Below are positions 41,043 through 53,600 of a stretch of DNA of 64,000 bases, in pieces (the first letter of the stretch is position 1; every line of letters starts with the position of its first letter). Source of the DNA: Glandiceps talaboti (taxonomy: Eukaryota; Hemichordata; Enteropneusta; Spengelidae); assembly GCF_964340395.1 (NCBI RefSeq), contig NC_135550.1:5021101-5085100 (forward strand), in the 5' to 3' direction. The notes under the pieces were generated by a model. The model did not search any database. It was not told the origin of the DNA and was given only the letters and a program-made list of their open reading frames with translations. The position numbers and the translations under genes are program-made.

Positions 41043-41115
41043 GAAAGTAGGGTCTACTAGTATCTTCCAATACACCTCCCTGTACACTGCAGTCTGTATT
41101 GTACACCGTGGCGGG

Positions 41116-41168
41116 CGCCCTCATCGGTCAACCCTTTCACAGCGCATGAAAGCATGCCGATGAGGGCG
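41116..41168. other. 12-bp perfect hairpin
   Basis: CGCCCTCATCGG and CCGATGAGGGCG pair perfectly around a 29-base loop just beyond the foldback element. It may be the remains of another small inverted-repeat element. Confidence 0.5.
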
Positions 41169-41578
41169 GAGCGACACGACATATCTTACGGTCTAACCGT
41201 GGGTGATACAAATACTTCCATGGTACACCTGCTGTCTCTGTAACAATTGAAACCACCCTTATTCCTATCACACGCTCTGTTGGATTTATATTTTGGTAGT
41301 TATTTTCCTACTTGTATGTTATCACCGACATATGTTCTCACAATTAATTGACATAAATGACTTATATTCCCTTGGAATATAACGACGAACTCTAAATCTA
41401 CTCTCGTTTTCGATAGCCTATTGACTTATGGTGTTATGAGTCACAGACCTCAATTATATCCATTCAGGATATTTTGGTAATTTTCAACTGTACAGGAAAT
41501 CGGTCAAAAACGTTTCAATAGCTTAACAACTAACTTTATTAAAATGACACCTCAGTTACTGTGAGCTATCAATCATCT

Positions 41579-41735
41579 ATCGGTAAGTCTTTGTAACTGA
41601 CTTCTTCTGTTGAACATAGTTAATCACAAGGATGGTGTCCAGTTATCACCTTATCGACTGTCGGTAAGTCGTTGTCATTGTTTGAATTGATCACAAGGAT
41701 GGTGTCAAATTTGTCATTCTCTTAGCTGTCAGTAG
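41579..41735. repeat. Short diverged tandem duplication
   Basis: TCGGTAAGTC and ATCACAAGGATGGTGTC occur twice in the same order about 70-80 bp apart. It is a diverged two-copy repeat. Confidence 0.6.
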
Positions 41736-41904
41736 GGTCTTGGCAGAAGAACTAAGTCGGTCTTGTCAAAATCCCTTTGAATTAAAGGGCGGCATAACGT
41801 TGTCGATTTAAAGACACAATTTACAATAGGATTAAAATTTAGGTGTGAAAAACAGCTCTATCTCTGTCAGAGCTCATCCTCGTAAACCATAGCCTCTTCG
41901 TGGA

Positions 41905-42190
41905 GTCATGATGGGTGAATGGCTAGCGTGACCGGCTTGGAATCTACAGGTTGCAGGTTCGAGTCCCGTCGCTGCCTGCTGTTTGTTTCTGAGTGGCTAA
42001 AGTCCTTGGGCAAGATTTGAACCACGACTGTGCCTCAGTCAACCCAGCTGTATAACTGGGGACCTGGTAGGATGTAGGTTGCAATGTGAAGGCTTTAGTC
42101 CTATGCGCTTAAATGGCTGCAATGGATTGTATGCTCCCCGGGGAGTTGAGGAAGACTAAAGGGCCGTTGTGCCATTTGCATGTAATTTAC
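41905..42190 (+). mobile_element. tRNA-derived SINE, second type
   Basis: The head has a B box GGTTCGAGTCC (41956-41966) preceded by an A-box-like TGGCTAGCGTG (41920-41930). The body contains GTCCTTGGGCAAGA, TCAACCCAGCTGTATAACTGG and GGACCTGGTAGGATGTAGG, which are typical of conserved SINE bodies in marine invertebrates. Its body differs from that of the element at 8441. Confidence 0.7.
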
Positions 42191-43789
42191 ATAAAATATA
42201 TTTTAGCATACGTAATTAAATATCATATGTAAAGTGAGAAAAAAAATGCTGGTCAACGGGTAACCTAACCCATCACATTGGGTAAATAGGTCGATTTCAT
42301 TTTTTCACAACGCTTGACAAGGATAAAACAAACCATATATAATGATAGCAAAATATTTCAGGTCGAGTTTAGATAGAACTTATTCAGTCATCTTGATACT
42401 ATCTCATGCAATTTGTCTGCATAGCTACAGTAAGGAAATATACACAATTAACGGTTAAACAAATGGTGTAGTTCCTCTCACCCTCTCTTCTCAAAAATGT
42501 TAAGCCCCGCCAATTGAAACTCGAGCATTATTTTAGCCACCCCTTCTGTCACCTACACTAAAGTGGAGATATAAAATCATATGGTACAATGATGCATTGG
42601 AAGGAGACAACTCCAAAGGTGAAAAAATTGAAAATAAGACAGTTGAGTGTAGGAGGCCATTTAGAAGCATAAAATATCAAACCATAGACATAATAAAATA
42701 CCAGAATTGAAACAATTATGCTATGCATTACATATTATTTGGAAGTGTATTTTGTTTTGGCAAAGCTGAAAGATAGTATGCGGATGTGCACATGGTAAAT
42801 GACTTCTCCTGAAGTTTAATTTGGTTCCAAAAAATCACGAATAAAGAGCAAAACTTTTCAAGACTTTCAGACTTTTGATGACCCAATGGTCGTAAACTTT
42901 TGTTCAATTCTTTTTTAGTGCACATTGGATATTTAATCTCAATTCATGCTTGTATGCAACATTAGAGCCAAGTAAACCACTGTATAAGATATTAAATTAT
43001 TTGGAATAGACTCAAATGTATATTATTACATGTACTATTCACAAAATATAAAGAATTATCCTTAATTTTGAAAATAAAAAGCGAAGCCCGCCTGAGGATA
43101 TATTGCCCATCACCAGAAAAAAATATATGGGTAGGTTGAACAGCTTTTTCATTTTTTCTGGCCTAATGTCGTATCTTTCAAAGTAGTTGCCGAAAAGATG
43201 TCACATTCAAAGTAAAAAAAAATGGATGGTGCTTTCTCAAATAAGTAACACATCAAAATAACCATTTTCTTTACCCAACTCCCAAAACTGTTATGGCCTC
43301 GTTTATGTCGGAACCCAAGGTGAACTCAGTGAATTCTCCTTGTCATTATCATTATAATGGAAACTGAAGTTTGGATTTGGATGTCGAAGGTACAACTCTG
43401 TTTACAAATTCAAGGCCATTCTTTCCATAGCAAATTGTCGCTTCAAAATGAATTGTGGAATAACGCTAGTGTCAGTGTGCAATGAGATAATTATATCAAA
43501 CAACATTTTAACCAAAGACAACGTCGAACACAATTATTGAAAGAAATATCTTCAAATAGTGGATCTTAAACTGCGTACCTAGTTTAATAGTTTTTCAGGG
43601 CCACCGAATATTCCAAAAAGAGATCTGCCGTTTTATCAGTATGAAATTTTTTAATATAAGGAACAAGATGTAAATGAGATCGAGCGCATCTTCGGAGTCA
43701 CTGCATGCAGCATAGCAGTCGACCTCACGTTGAACGACTTTTTTCCTTGTCTTTTTTTATGAGTTTCACTCGCTGACAATATAATTGCG
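42191..43789. other. Interior of the 5.7-kb element, right part
   Basis: AT-rich sequence without a recognisable gene. The longest frames are short and show no known domain. Confidence 0.5.
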
Positions 43790-44108
43790 ACTTGCTATCT
43801 TCAAAATTATGAAGGAGCCTTTCAAGACTACTGTTACTTGCGGAAAATGCACAGTGCATGTGCGCACTTCTTTTGTACTTTCCCGCACAAAGAATTTTTA
43901 ATTTGCTGCAAAAAGTTATAATTTCAGCAGTGTACAGTTACTTTAGTGAACTATCCATTTAAATCGCGCATGCTAGGAATCGTCACGTAAATAACGATTT
44001 TAATAGCATCGCTATGTATTCATAAAGTAGCTTTTTTTCTTTCTTTTTTCCAAAATCTCAGGGGGCAGCTGCCCCCCTTGCCCCCCCCCCCCGCAGGCTA
44101 CGGTACTG
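43790..44108 (-). repeat. Right terminal inverted repeat
   Basis: Reverse complement of most of the left repeat, with matching blocks in the same order. The two arms differ by many substitutions, so the insertion is old or they come from different copies. Confidence 0.75.
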
Positions 44109-44657
44109 AAAACACATTATGTTTTTGATGACTGTCGTACACGAGTTGTACGGAAGAACCATGGACATGGTTATGCCGTCTCCACGTCACTATATTAACT
44201 TTAGAGTGTTTAGATAACGTTGCAATGTGGTGTAAATCTGGATCATTCAAGGCATGATAGTTTTCACTTTGTGAAAAGTGGAAAGTGGTGGCACAGTAAA
44301 AAGGTTGGACAAAGAGGGACATACAATACGTTGTTAGTCAAATAAGGCTAACCATTGATCTATTATTGATATAAGGTGAAAACCCATTTTGCATTTTAGA
44401 CATTTCGAGTTTGTGTTGTATTATGTGCGTCTATCGTGGTTGTGAACGTATTACATACATGCCATCATGATCAAATACATGTGTTTAATTCTAAACTTGG
44501 TATTCTTTCATTAATCGGCTAATGTCATACCTAGTTTTCTATTGTTCTTTGAAGTATGTGTTAATGACGTCGCCAATCGTCTACACCTTCCGTGAATTCA
44601 AATTCAACGATATATTATTCATTCATTTCATTGTCGGGCTATTCTTTGGCATTGGCA
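44109..44657. other. Unique sequence between the element and the satellite
   Basis: About 550 bp of AT-rich unique DNA with no gene seen. It marks the left edge of the satellite array. Confidence 0.55.
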
Positions 44658-47600
44658 ACCTATATTAAAATGGAATAATACTCCTGAAAACAAGTGACTT
44701 TGTTCTATTGCAATGTATGATAGGAATAGAATAGAATAATTTGATGGTAGAATGGTGATTGTCCAACCTGTATTAAAATGGAATAATACCCCTTAGTAAC
44801 ATTTGTAAACAAGTGACTTTGTTCTATTGCAATGTATGATGGGAATAGAATGTAATCATTTGATGGTAGAGTGGTGACTGTTCAACCTATATTAAAATGT
44901 AATAATTCTTCTCCTTAGTAAAATTTGTAAACAAGTGACTTTGTTCTATTGCAGTGTATGATGGGAATAGAATATAATCATTTGATGGTAGAGTGGTGAA
45001 TGTCCAACCTGTCTTAAAATGGAATAATACTCCTTAGTAACGTTTGTAAACAAGTGACTTTGTTCTATTGCATTGCATGATGGGAATAGAATGGAATAAT
45101 TTAATAGTAGAGTGGTGATTATCCTACCTATATTAAAATGGAATATCCTTCTCTTTAGAAATATTTGTAAACAAACAACTATGTTCTATTGCAGTGTATG
45201 ATGGGAATAGAATACACTAATTTGTTGGTAGAATGGTGATTTTCCAACCCATATTAAAATGGAATAAAAGTCCTTAGTAACATTTGTAAATAAGTGACGT
45301 TGTTCTATTGCAATACACGATGGGAATAGGATAGAAGAATTTGATAGTAGAGTGGTGATTATCTAACCTGTATTAAAATGGAATAATACTCCTTAGTAAC
45401 ATTTGTAAACAAGCGACTTTGTTCTATTGCAGTGTGTGATGGGAATAGAATAGAATAATTTGATGGTAGAATGGTGATTATCTAACCTGTATTAAAATGG
45501 AATAATACTCCTTAGTAACATTTGTAAACAAGTGACTTTGTTCTATTGCAATGTATGATGGGAATAGAATAGAATAATTTGATGGTAGAATGGTGATTAT
45601 CTAACCTGTATTAAAATGGAATAATACTCCTTAGTAACATTTGTAAACAAGCGACTTTGTTCTATTGCAGTGTGTGATGGGAATAGAATAGAATAATTTG
45701 ATGGTAGAATGGTGATTATCTAACCTGTATTAAAATGGAATAATACTCCTTAGTAACATTTGTAAACAAGCGACTTTGTTCTATTGCAGTGTGTGATGGG
45801 AATAGAATAGAATAATTTGATGGTAGAATGGTGATTATCTAACCTGTATTAAAATGGAATAATACTCCTTAGTAACATTTGTAAACAAGTGACTTTGTTC
45901 TATTGCAGTGTGTGATGGGAATAGAATAGAATAATTTGATGGTAGAATGGTGATTATCCCCTGTCTTAAAATGGAATAATACTCCTTAGTAACATTTGTA
46001 AACAAGTGACTTTGTTCTATTGCAATGTATGATGGGAATAGGATAGAATAATTTGATGGTAGAATGGTGATTGTTCAACCTATATTAAAATTGAATAATA
46101 CTCCTTAGTAACATTTGTAAACAAGTGACTTTGTTCTATTGCAATGATGATGGGAATAGAATAGAATAATTTGATGGTAGAATTGTGATTATCTAACCTG
46201 TATTAAAATGGAATAATACTCCTTAGTAACATTTGTAAACAAGTGACTTTGTTCTTTTGCAGTGTATGATGGGAATAGAATAGAATAATTTGATGGTAGA
46301 ATGGTCATTATCCAACCTATATTAAAATGGAATAATACTCCTTAGTAATGTTTGTAAACAAGTGACGTTCTTCAATTGCATTGCATGATGGGAATAGAAT
46401 AGAATAATTTGATGGTAGAATGGTGATTATCTAACCTGTATTAAAATGGAATAATACTCCTTAGTAACATTTGTAAACAAGCGACTTTGTTCTATTGCAG
46501 TGTGTGATGGGAATAGAATAGAATAATTTGATGGTAGAATGGTGATTATCTAACCTGTATTAAAATGGAATAATACTCCTTAGTAACATTTGTAAACAAG
46601 CGACTTTGTTCTATTGCAGTGTGTGATGGGAATAGAATAGAATAATTTGATGGTAGAATGGTGATTATCTAACCTGTATTAAAATGGAATAATACTCCTT
46701 AGTAACATTTGTAAACAAGTGACTTTGTTCTATTGCAGTGTGTGATGGGAACAGAATAGAATAATTTGTAGGCAGAATGGTGATTATCCAACCTATATTA
46801 AAATGGAATAATACTCCTTAGTAAGGTTTGTAAACAAGTGACTTTGTTCTATTGCAATGTATGATGGGAATAGAATAGAATAATTTGATGGTAGAATTGT
46901 GACTATCTAACCTGTATTTAAATGGAATAATACTCCTTAGTAACATTTGTAAACAAGTGACTTTGTTCTATTGCATTGCATGATGGGAATAGAATGGAAT
47001 AATTTAATAGTAGAGTGGTGATTATCCCACCTATATTTAAATGAAATATCGTTCTCTTTAGAAATATTTGTAAACAAGTGACTTTGTTCTATTGCAATGT
47101 ATGATGGGAATAGAAAGGAATAATTTGATGGTACAATGGTGATTGTCCAACCTGTATTAAAATGGAATAATACTCCTTAGTAACATTTGTAAACAAGTGA
47201 CTTTCTACTATTGCAATGTATGATGGGAATAGAATAGAATAATTTGATGGTATAGTGGTGATTGTCCAAACTTTATTAAAATGGAATAATACTCCTTAGT
47301 AACGTTTGTAAACAAGTGACTTTGTTCTATTGCATTGCATGATGGGAATAGAATGGAATAATTTGATGGTACAATGGTGATTGTCCAACCTGTATTAAAA
47401 TGGAATAATACTCCTTAGTAACATTTGTAAACAAGTGACTTTCTACTATTGCAATGTATGATGGGAATAGAATAGAATAATTTGATGGTATAGTGGTGAT
47501 TGTCCAAACTTTATTAAAATGGAATAATACTCCTTAGTAACGTTTGTAAACAAGTGACTTTGTTCTATTGCATTGCATGATGGGAATAGAATGGAATAAT

Positions 47601-50600
47601 TTAATAGTAGAGTGGTGATTATCCCACCTATATTTAAATGAAATATCCTTCTCTTTAGAAATATTTGTAAACAAACAACTATGTTCTATTGCAGTGTATG
47701 ATGGGAATAGAATACACTAATTTGTTGGTAGAATGGTGATTTTCCAACCCATATTAAAATGGAATAAAATTCCTTAGTAACATTTGTAAACAAGTGACGT
47801 TGTTCTATTGCAGTGCATGATGGGAATAGAATGGAATAATTTTATGGTATAGTGGTGATTGTTCAACCTATATTAAAATGAAAGAATCCTTCTCCTTAGT
47901 AACATTTGTAAAGAAGTGACTTTGTTCTATTGCAGTGTATGATGGGAATAGAATAGAATAATTTGATGGTAGAATGGTGATTATCTAACCTGTATTAAAA
48001 TGGAATAATACTCCTTAGTAACGTTTGTAAACAAGTGACTTTGTTCTATTGCAATGTATGATGGGAATAGGATAGAATAATTTGATAGTAGAGTGGTGAT
48101 TTTTCAACCTATTTTAAAATGGATTAATACTCCTTAGTAACATTTGTAAACAAGTGACTTTGTTCTATTGCAATGTATGATGGGAATAGAATAGAATAAT
48201 TTGATGGTAGAATGGTGATTGTCCAACCTGTCTTAAAATGGAATAATACCCCTTAGTAACATTTGTAAACAAGTGACTTTGTTCATTTGTAATAAATGGA
48301 GGGAACAGAATAGAATAATTTGTAGGCAGAATGGTGATTATCCAACCTATATTAAAATGGAATAACACTCCTTAGTACTGTTTGTAAACAAGTGAATTTC
48401 TTCTATTGCAATGTATGATGGGAAAAGAATAGAATAATTTGATGGTAGAATTGTGATTATCCCCTGTCTTAAAATGGAATAATACTCCTTAGTAACATTT
48501 GTAAACAGGTGACTTTGTTCTATGCAATGTATGATGGGAATAGAATAGAATAATTTGATGGTAGAATGGTGATTATCTAACCTGTATTAAAATGGAATAA
48601 TACTCCTTAGTAACATTTGTAAACAAGCGACTTTGTTCTATTGCAGTGTGTGATGGGAATAGAATAGAATAATTTGATGGTAGAATGGTGATTATCTAAC
48701 CTGTATTAAAATGGAATAATACACCTTAGTAAAATTTGTAAACAAGTGACTTTGTTCTATTGCAATGTATGATGGGAATAGGATAGAATAATTTGATAGT
48801 AGAGTGGTGATTTTTCAACCTATTTAAAAATGGAATAATACTCCTTAGTAACATTTGTAAACAAGTGACTTTGTTCTATTGCAATGTATGATGGGAATAG
48901 AATAGAATAATTTGATGGTAGAATGGTGATTGTCCAACCTGTCTTAAAATGGAATAATACCCCTTAGTAACATTTGTAAACAAATGACTTTGTTCTATTG
49001 CAGTGTGTGATGGGAATAGAATAGAATAATTTGATGGTAGAATGGTGACTATCTAACCTGTCTTAAAATGGAATAATACCCCTTAGTAACATTTGTAAAC
49101 AAGTGACTTTGTTCATTTGTAATAAATGGAGGGAACAGAAAAGAATAATTTGTAGGCAGAATGGTGATTATCCCCTGTCTTAAAATGTAATAATACTCCT
49201 TAGTAACATTTGTAAACAAGTGACTTTGTTCTATTGCAATGTATGATGGGAATAGAATAGAATAATTTGATGGTAGAATGGTGATTATCTAACCTGTATT
49301 AAAATGGAATAATACTCCTTAGTAACATTTGTAAACAAGCGACTTTGTTCTATTGCAGTGTGTGATGGGAATAGAATAGAATAATTTGATGGTAGAATGG
49401 TGATTATCTAACCTGTATTAAAAAATTGAATAATACTCCTTAGTAACATTTGTAAACAAGCGACTTTGTTCTATTGCAGTGTGTGATGGGAATAGAATAG
49501 AATAATTTGATGGTAGAATTGTGATTATCTAACCTGTATTAAAATGGAATAATACTCCTTAGTAACATTTGTAAACAAGTGACTTTGTTCTATTGCAATG
49601 TATGATGGGAATAGAATAGAATAATTTGATGGTAGAATGGTGATTATCTAACCTGTATTAAAATGGAATAATACTCCTTAGTAACATTTGTAAACAAGCG
49701 ACTTTGTTCTATTGCAGTGTGTGATGGGAATAGAACAGAATAATTTGATGGTAGAATGGTGATTATCTAACCTGTATTAAAAAATTGAATAATACTCCTT
49801 AGGAACATTTGTAAACAAGTGACTTTGTTCTATTGCAAAGTATGATGGGAATAGGATAGAATAATTTGATAGTAGAGTGGTGATTTTTCAACCTATTTAA
49901 AAATGGAATAATACTCCATAGTAACATTTGTAAACAAGTGACTTTGTTCTATTGCAATGTATGATGGGAATAGAATAGAATAATTTGATGGTAGAATGGT
50001 GATTGTCCAACCTGTTTTAAAATGGAATAATACCCCTTAGTAACATTTGTAAACAAGTGACTTTGTTCTATTGCAGTGTGTGATGGGAATAGAACAGAAT
50101 AATTTGATGGTAGAATGGTGACTATCTAACCTGTATTTAAATGGAATAATACTCCTTAGTAACATTTGTAAACAAGCGACTTTGTTCTTTTGCAGTGTGT
50201 GATGGGAATAGAATAGAATAATTTGATGGTAGAATGGTGATTATCTAACCTGTATTAAAATGGAATAATACTCCTTAGTAACATTTGTAAACAAGCGACT
50301 TTGTTCTATTGCAGTGTGTGATGGGAATAGAATAGAATAATTTGATGGTAGAATGGTGATTATCTAACCTGTATTAAAATGGAATAATACTCCTTAGTAA
50401 CATTTGTAAACAAGCGACTTTGTTCTATTGCAGTGTGTGATGGGAATAGAATAGAATAATTTGATGGTAGAATGGTGATTATCTAACCTGTATTAAAATG
50501 GAATAATACTCCTTAGTAACATTTGTAAACAAGTGACTTTGTTCTATTGCAATGTATGATGGGAATAGAATAGAATAATTTGATGGTAGAATGGTGATTA

Positions 50601-53600
50601 TCTAACCTGTATTAAAATGGAATAATACTCCTTAGTAACATTTGTAAACAAGTGACTTTGTTCTATTGCAATGTATGATGGGAATAGGATAGAATAATTT
50701 GATAGTAGAGTGGTGATTTTTCAACCTATATTAAAATTGAATAATACTCCTTAGTAACATTTGTAAACAAGTGACTTTGTTCTATTGCAATGTATGATGG
50801 GAATAGAATAGAATAATTTGATGGTAGAATGGTGATTGTCCAACCTGTCTTAAAATGGAATAATACCCCTTAGTAACATTTGTAAACAAGTGACTTTGTT
50901 CATTTGTAATAAATGGAGGGAACAGAAAAGAATAATTTGTAGGCAGAAGTGATTATACAACCTATATTAAAATGGAATAACACTCCTTAGTAATGTTTGT
51001 AAACAAGTGACTTTGTTCTATTGCAATGTATGATGGGAATAGAATAGAATAATTTGATGGTAGAATAGTGATTATCTAACCTGTATTAAAATGGAATAAT
51101 ACTCCTTAGTAACATTTGTAAACAAGTGACTTTGTTCTATTGCAGTGTGTGATGGGAATAGAATAGAATAATTTGATGGTAGAATGGTGATTATCTAACC
51201 TGTATTAAAAAATTGAATAATACTCCTTAGTAACATTTGTAAACAAGTGACTTTGTTCTATTGCAATGTATGATGGGAATAGGATAGAATAATTTGATAG
51301 TAGAGTGGTGATTTTTCAACCTATTTAAAAATGGAATAATACTCCTTAGTAACATTTGTAAACAAGTGACTTTGTTCTATTGCAATGTATGATGGGAATA
51401 GAATAGAATAATTTGATGGTAGAATGGTGATTGTCCAACCTGTCTTAAAATGGAATAATACCCCTTAGTAACATTTGTAAACAAGTGACTTTGTTCTATT
51501 GCAGTGTGTGATGGGAATAGAATAGAATAATTTGATGGTAGAATGGTGACTATCTAACCTGTATTTAAATGGAATAATACTCCTTAGTAACATTTGTAAA
51601 CAAGCGACTTTGTTCTTTTGCAGTGTGTGATGGGAATAGAATAGAATAATTTGATGGTAGAATGGTGACTATCTAACCTGTATTTAAATGGAATAATACT
51701 CCTTAGTAACATTTGTAAACAAGCGACTTTGTTCTTTTGCAGTGTGCGATGGGAATAGAATAGAATAATTTGATGGTAGAATGGTGATTATCTAACCTGT
51801 ATTAAAATGGAATAATACTCCTTAGTAACATTTGTAAACAAGCGACTTTGTTCTATTGCAGTGTGTGATGGGAATAGAATAGAATAATTTGATGGTAGAA
51901 TAGTGATTATCTAACCTGTATTAAAATGGAATAATACTCCTTAGTAACATTTGTAAACAAGTGACTTTGTTCTATTGCAGTGTGTGATGGGAATAGAATA
52001 GAATAATTTGATGGTAGAATGGTGATTATCTAACCTGTATTAAAATGGAATAATACTCCTTAGTAACATTTGTAAACAAGTGACTTTGTTCTATTGCAAT
52101 GTATGATGGGAATAGAATAGAATAATTTGATGGTAGAATGGTGATTATCTAACCTGTATTAAAATGGAAGAATACTCCTTAGTAACATTTGTAAACAAGT
52201 GACTTTGTTCTATTGCAATGTATGATGGGAATAGGATAGAATAATTTGATAGTAGAGTGGTGATTTTTCAACCTATATTAAAATTGAATAATACTCCTTA
52301 GTAACATTTGTAAACAAGTGACTTTGTTCTATTGCAATGTATGATGGGAATAGAATAGAATAATTTGATGGTAGAATGGTGATTGTCCAACCTGTCTTAA
52401 AATGGAATAATACCCCTTAGTAACATTTGTAAACAAGTGACTTTGTTCATTTGTAATAAATGGAGGGAACAGAAAAGAATAATTTGTAGGCAGAAGTGAT
52501 TATACAACCTATATTAAAATGGAATAACACTCCTTAGTAATGTTTGTAAACAAGTGACTTTGTTCTATTGCAATGTATGATGGGAATAGAATAGAATAAT
52601 TTGATGGTAGAATGGTGATTATCCCCTGTCTTAAAATGTAATAATACTCCTTAGTAACATTTGTAAACAAGTGACTTTGTTCTATTGCAATGTATGATGG
52701 GAATAGAATAGAATAATTTGATGGTAGAATGGTGATTATCTAACCTGTATTAAAATGGAATAATACTCCTTAGTAACATTTGTAAACAAGCGACTTTGTT
52801 CTATTGCAGTGTGTGATGGGAATAGAATAGAATAATTTGATGGTAGAATGGTGATTATCTAACCTGTATTAAAATGGAATAATACTCCTTAGTAACATTT
52901 GTAAACAAGCGACTTTGTTCTATTGCAGTGTGTGATGGGAATAGAATAGAATAATTTGATGGTAGAATTGTGATTATCTAACCTGTATTTAAATGGAATA
53001 ATACTCCTTAGTAACATTTGTAAACAAGTGACTTTGTTCTATTGCAATGTATGATGGGAATAGAATAGAATAATTTGATGGTAGAATGGTGATTGTCCAA
53101 CCTGTCTTAAAATGGAATAATACCCCTTAGTAACATTTGTAAACAAGTGACTTTGTTCATTTGTAATAAATGGAGGGAACAGAAAAGAATAATTTGTAGG
53201 CAGAAGTGATTATACAACCTATATTAAAATGGAATAACACTCCTTAGTAATGTTTGTAAACAAGTGACTTTGTTCTATTGCAATGTATGATGGGAATAGA
53301 ATAGAATAATTTGATGGTAGAATGGTGATTATCCCCTGTCTTAAAATGTAATAATACTCCTTAGTAACATTTGTAAACAAGTGACTTTGTTCTATTGCAA
53401 TGTATGATGGGAATAGAATAGAATAATTTGATGGTAGAATGGTGATTATCTAACCTGTATTAAAATGGAATAATACTCCTTAGTAACATTTGTAAACAAG
53501 CGACTTTGTTCTATTGCAGTGTGTGATGGGAATAGAATAGAATAATTTGATGGTAGAATGGTGATTATCTAACCTGTATTAAAATGGAATAATACTCCTT

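Larger units (their letters stand above)
38407..44108. mobile_element. 5.7-kb element with about 400-bp terminal inverted repeats
   Basis: The left end CAGTACCGTAGCCTGCGAGG and the complement of the right end CAGTACCGTAGCCTGCGGGG are inverted repeats. They continue, with interruptions, through AAAATCGTTATTT(G/A)CGTGACGATTCC, TTTGTGCGGGA, CACTGTGCATTTTCCGC and AGTAACAGTAGTCTTGAA. The left arm has about 80 bp extra. CAG-type ends resemble hAT elements, but no 8-bp target duplication is visible (ATATAAGC versus AAAACACA) and no transposase frame was found inside. It may be one degraded element or two opposed solo ends. Confidence 0.65.

Noticed and set aside
41905-41980. Possible tRNA gene
   Set aside because: B box is good but the A box and stems are poor; a SINE body follows directly.
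38407-44108. Transposase gene expected inside the long inverted repeats
   Set aside because: I looked for a long or interrupted frame with transposase-like features and found only short frames with no recognisable motif.
38399-44116. 8-bp target duplication for a hAT-type insertion
   Set aside because: The flanks ATATAAGC and AAAACACA do not match, so the hAT assignment rests only on the CAG ends.
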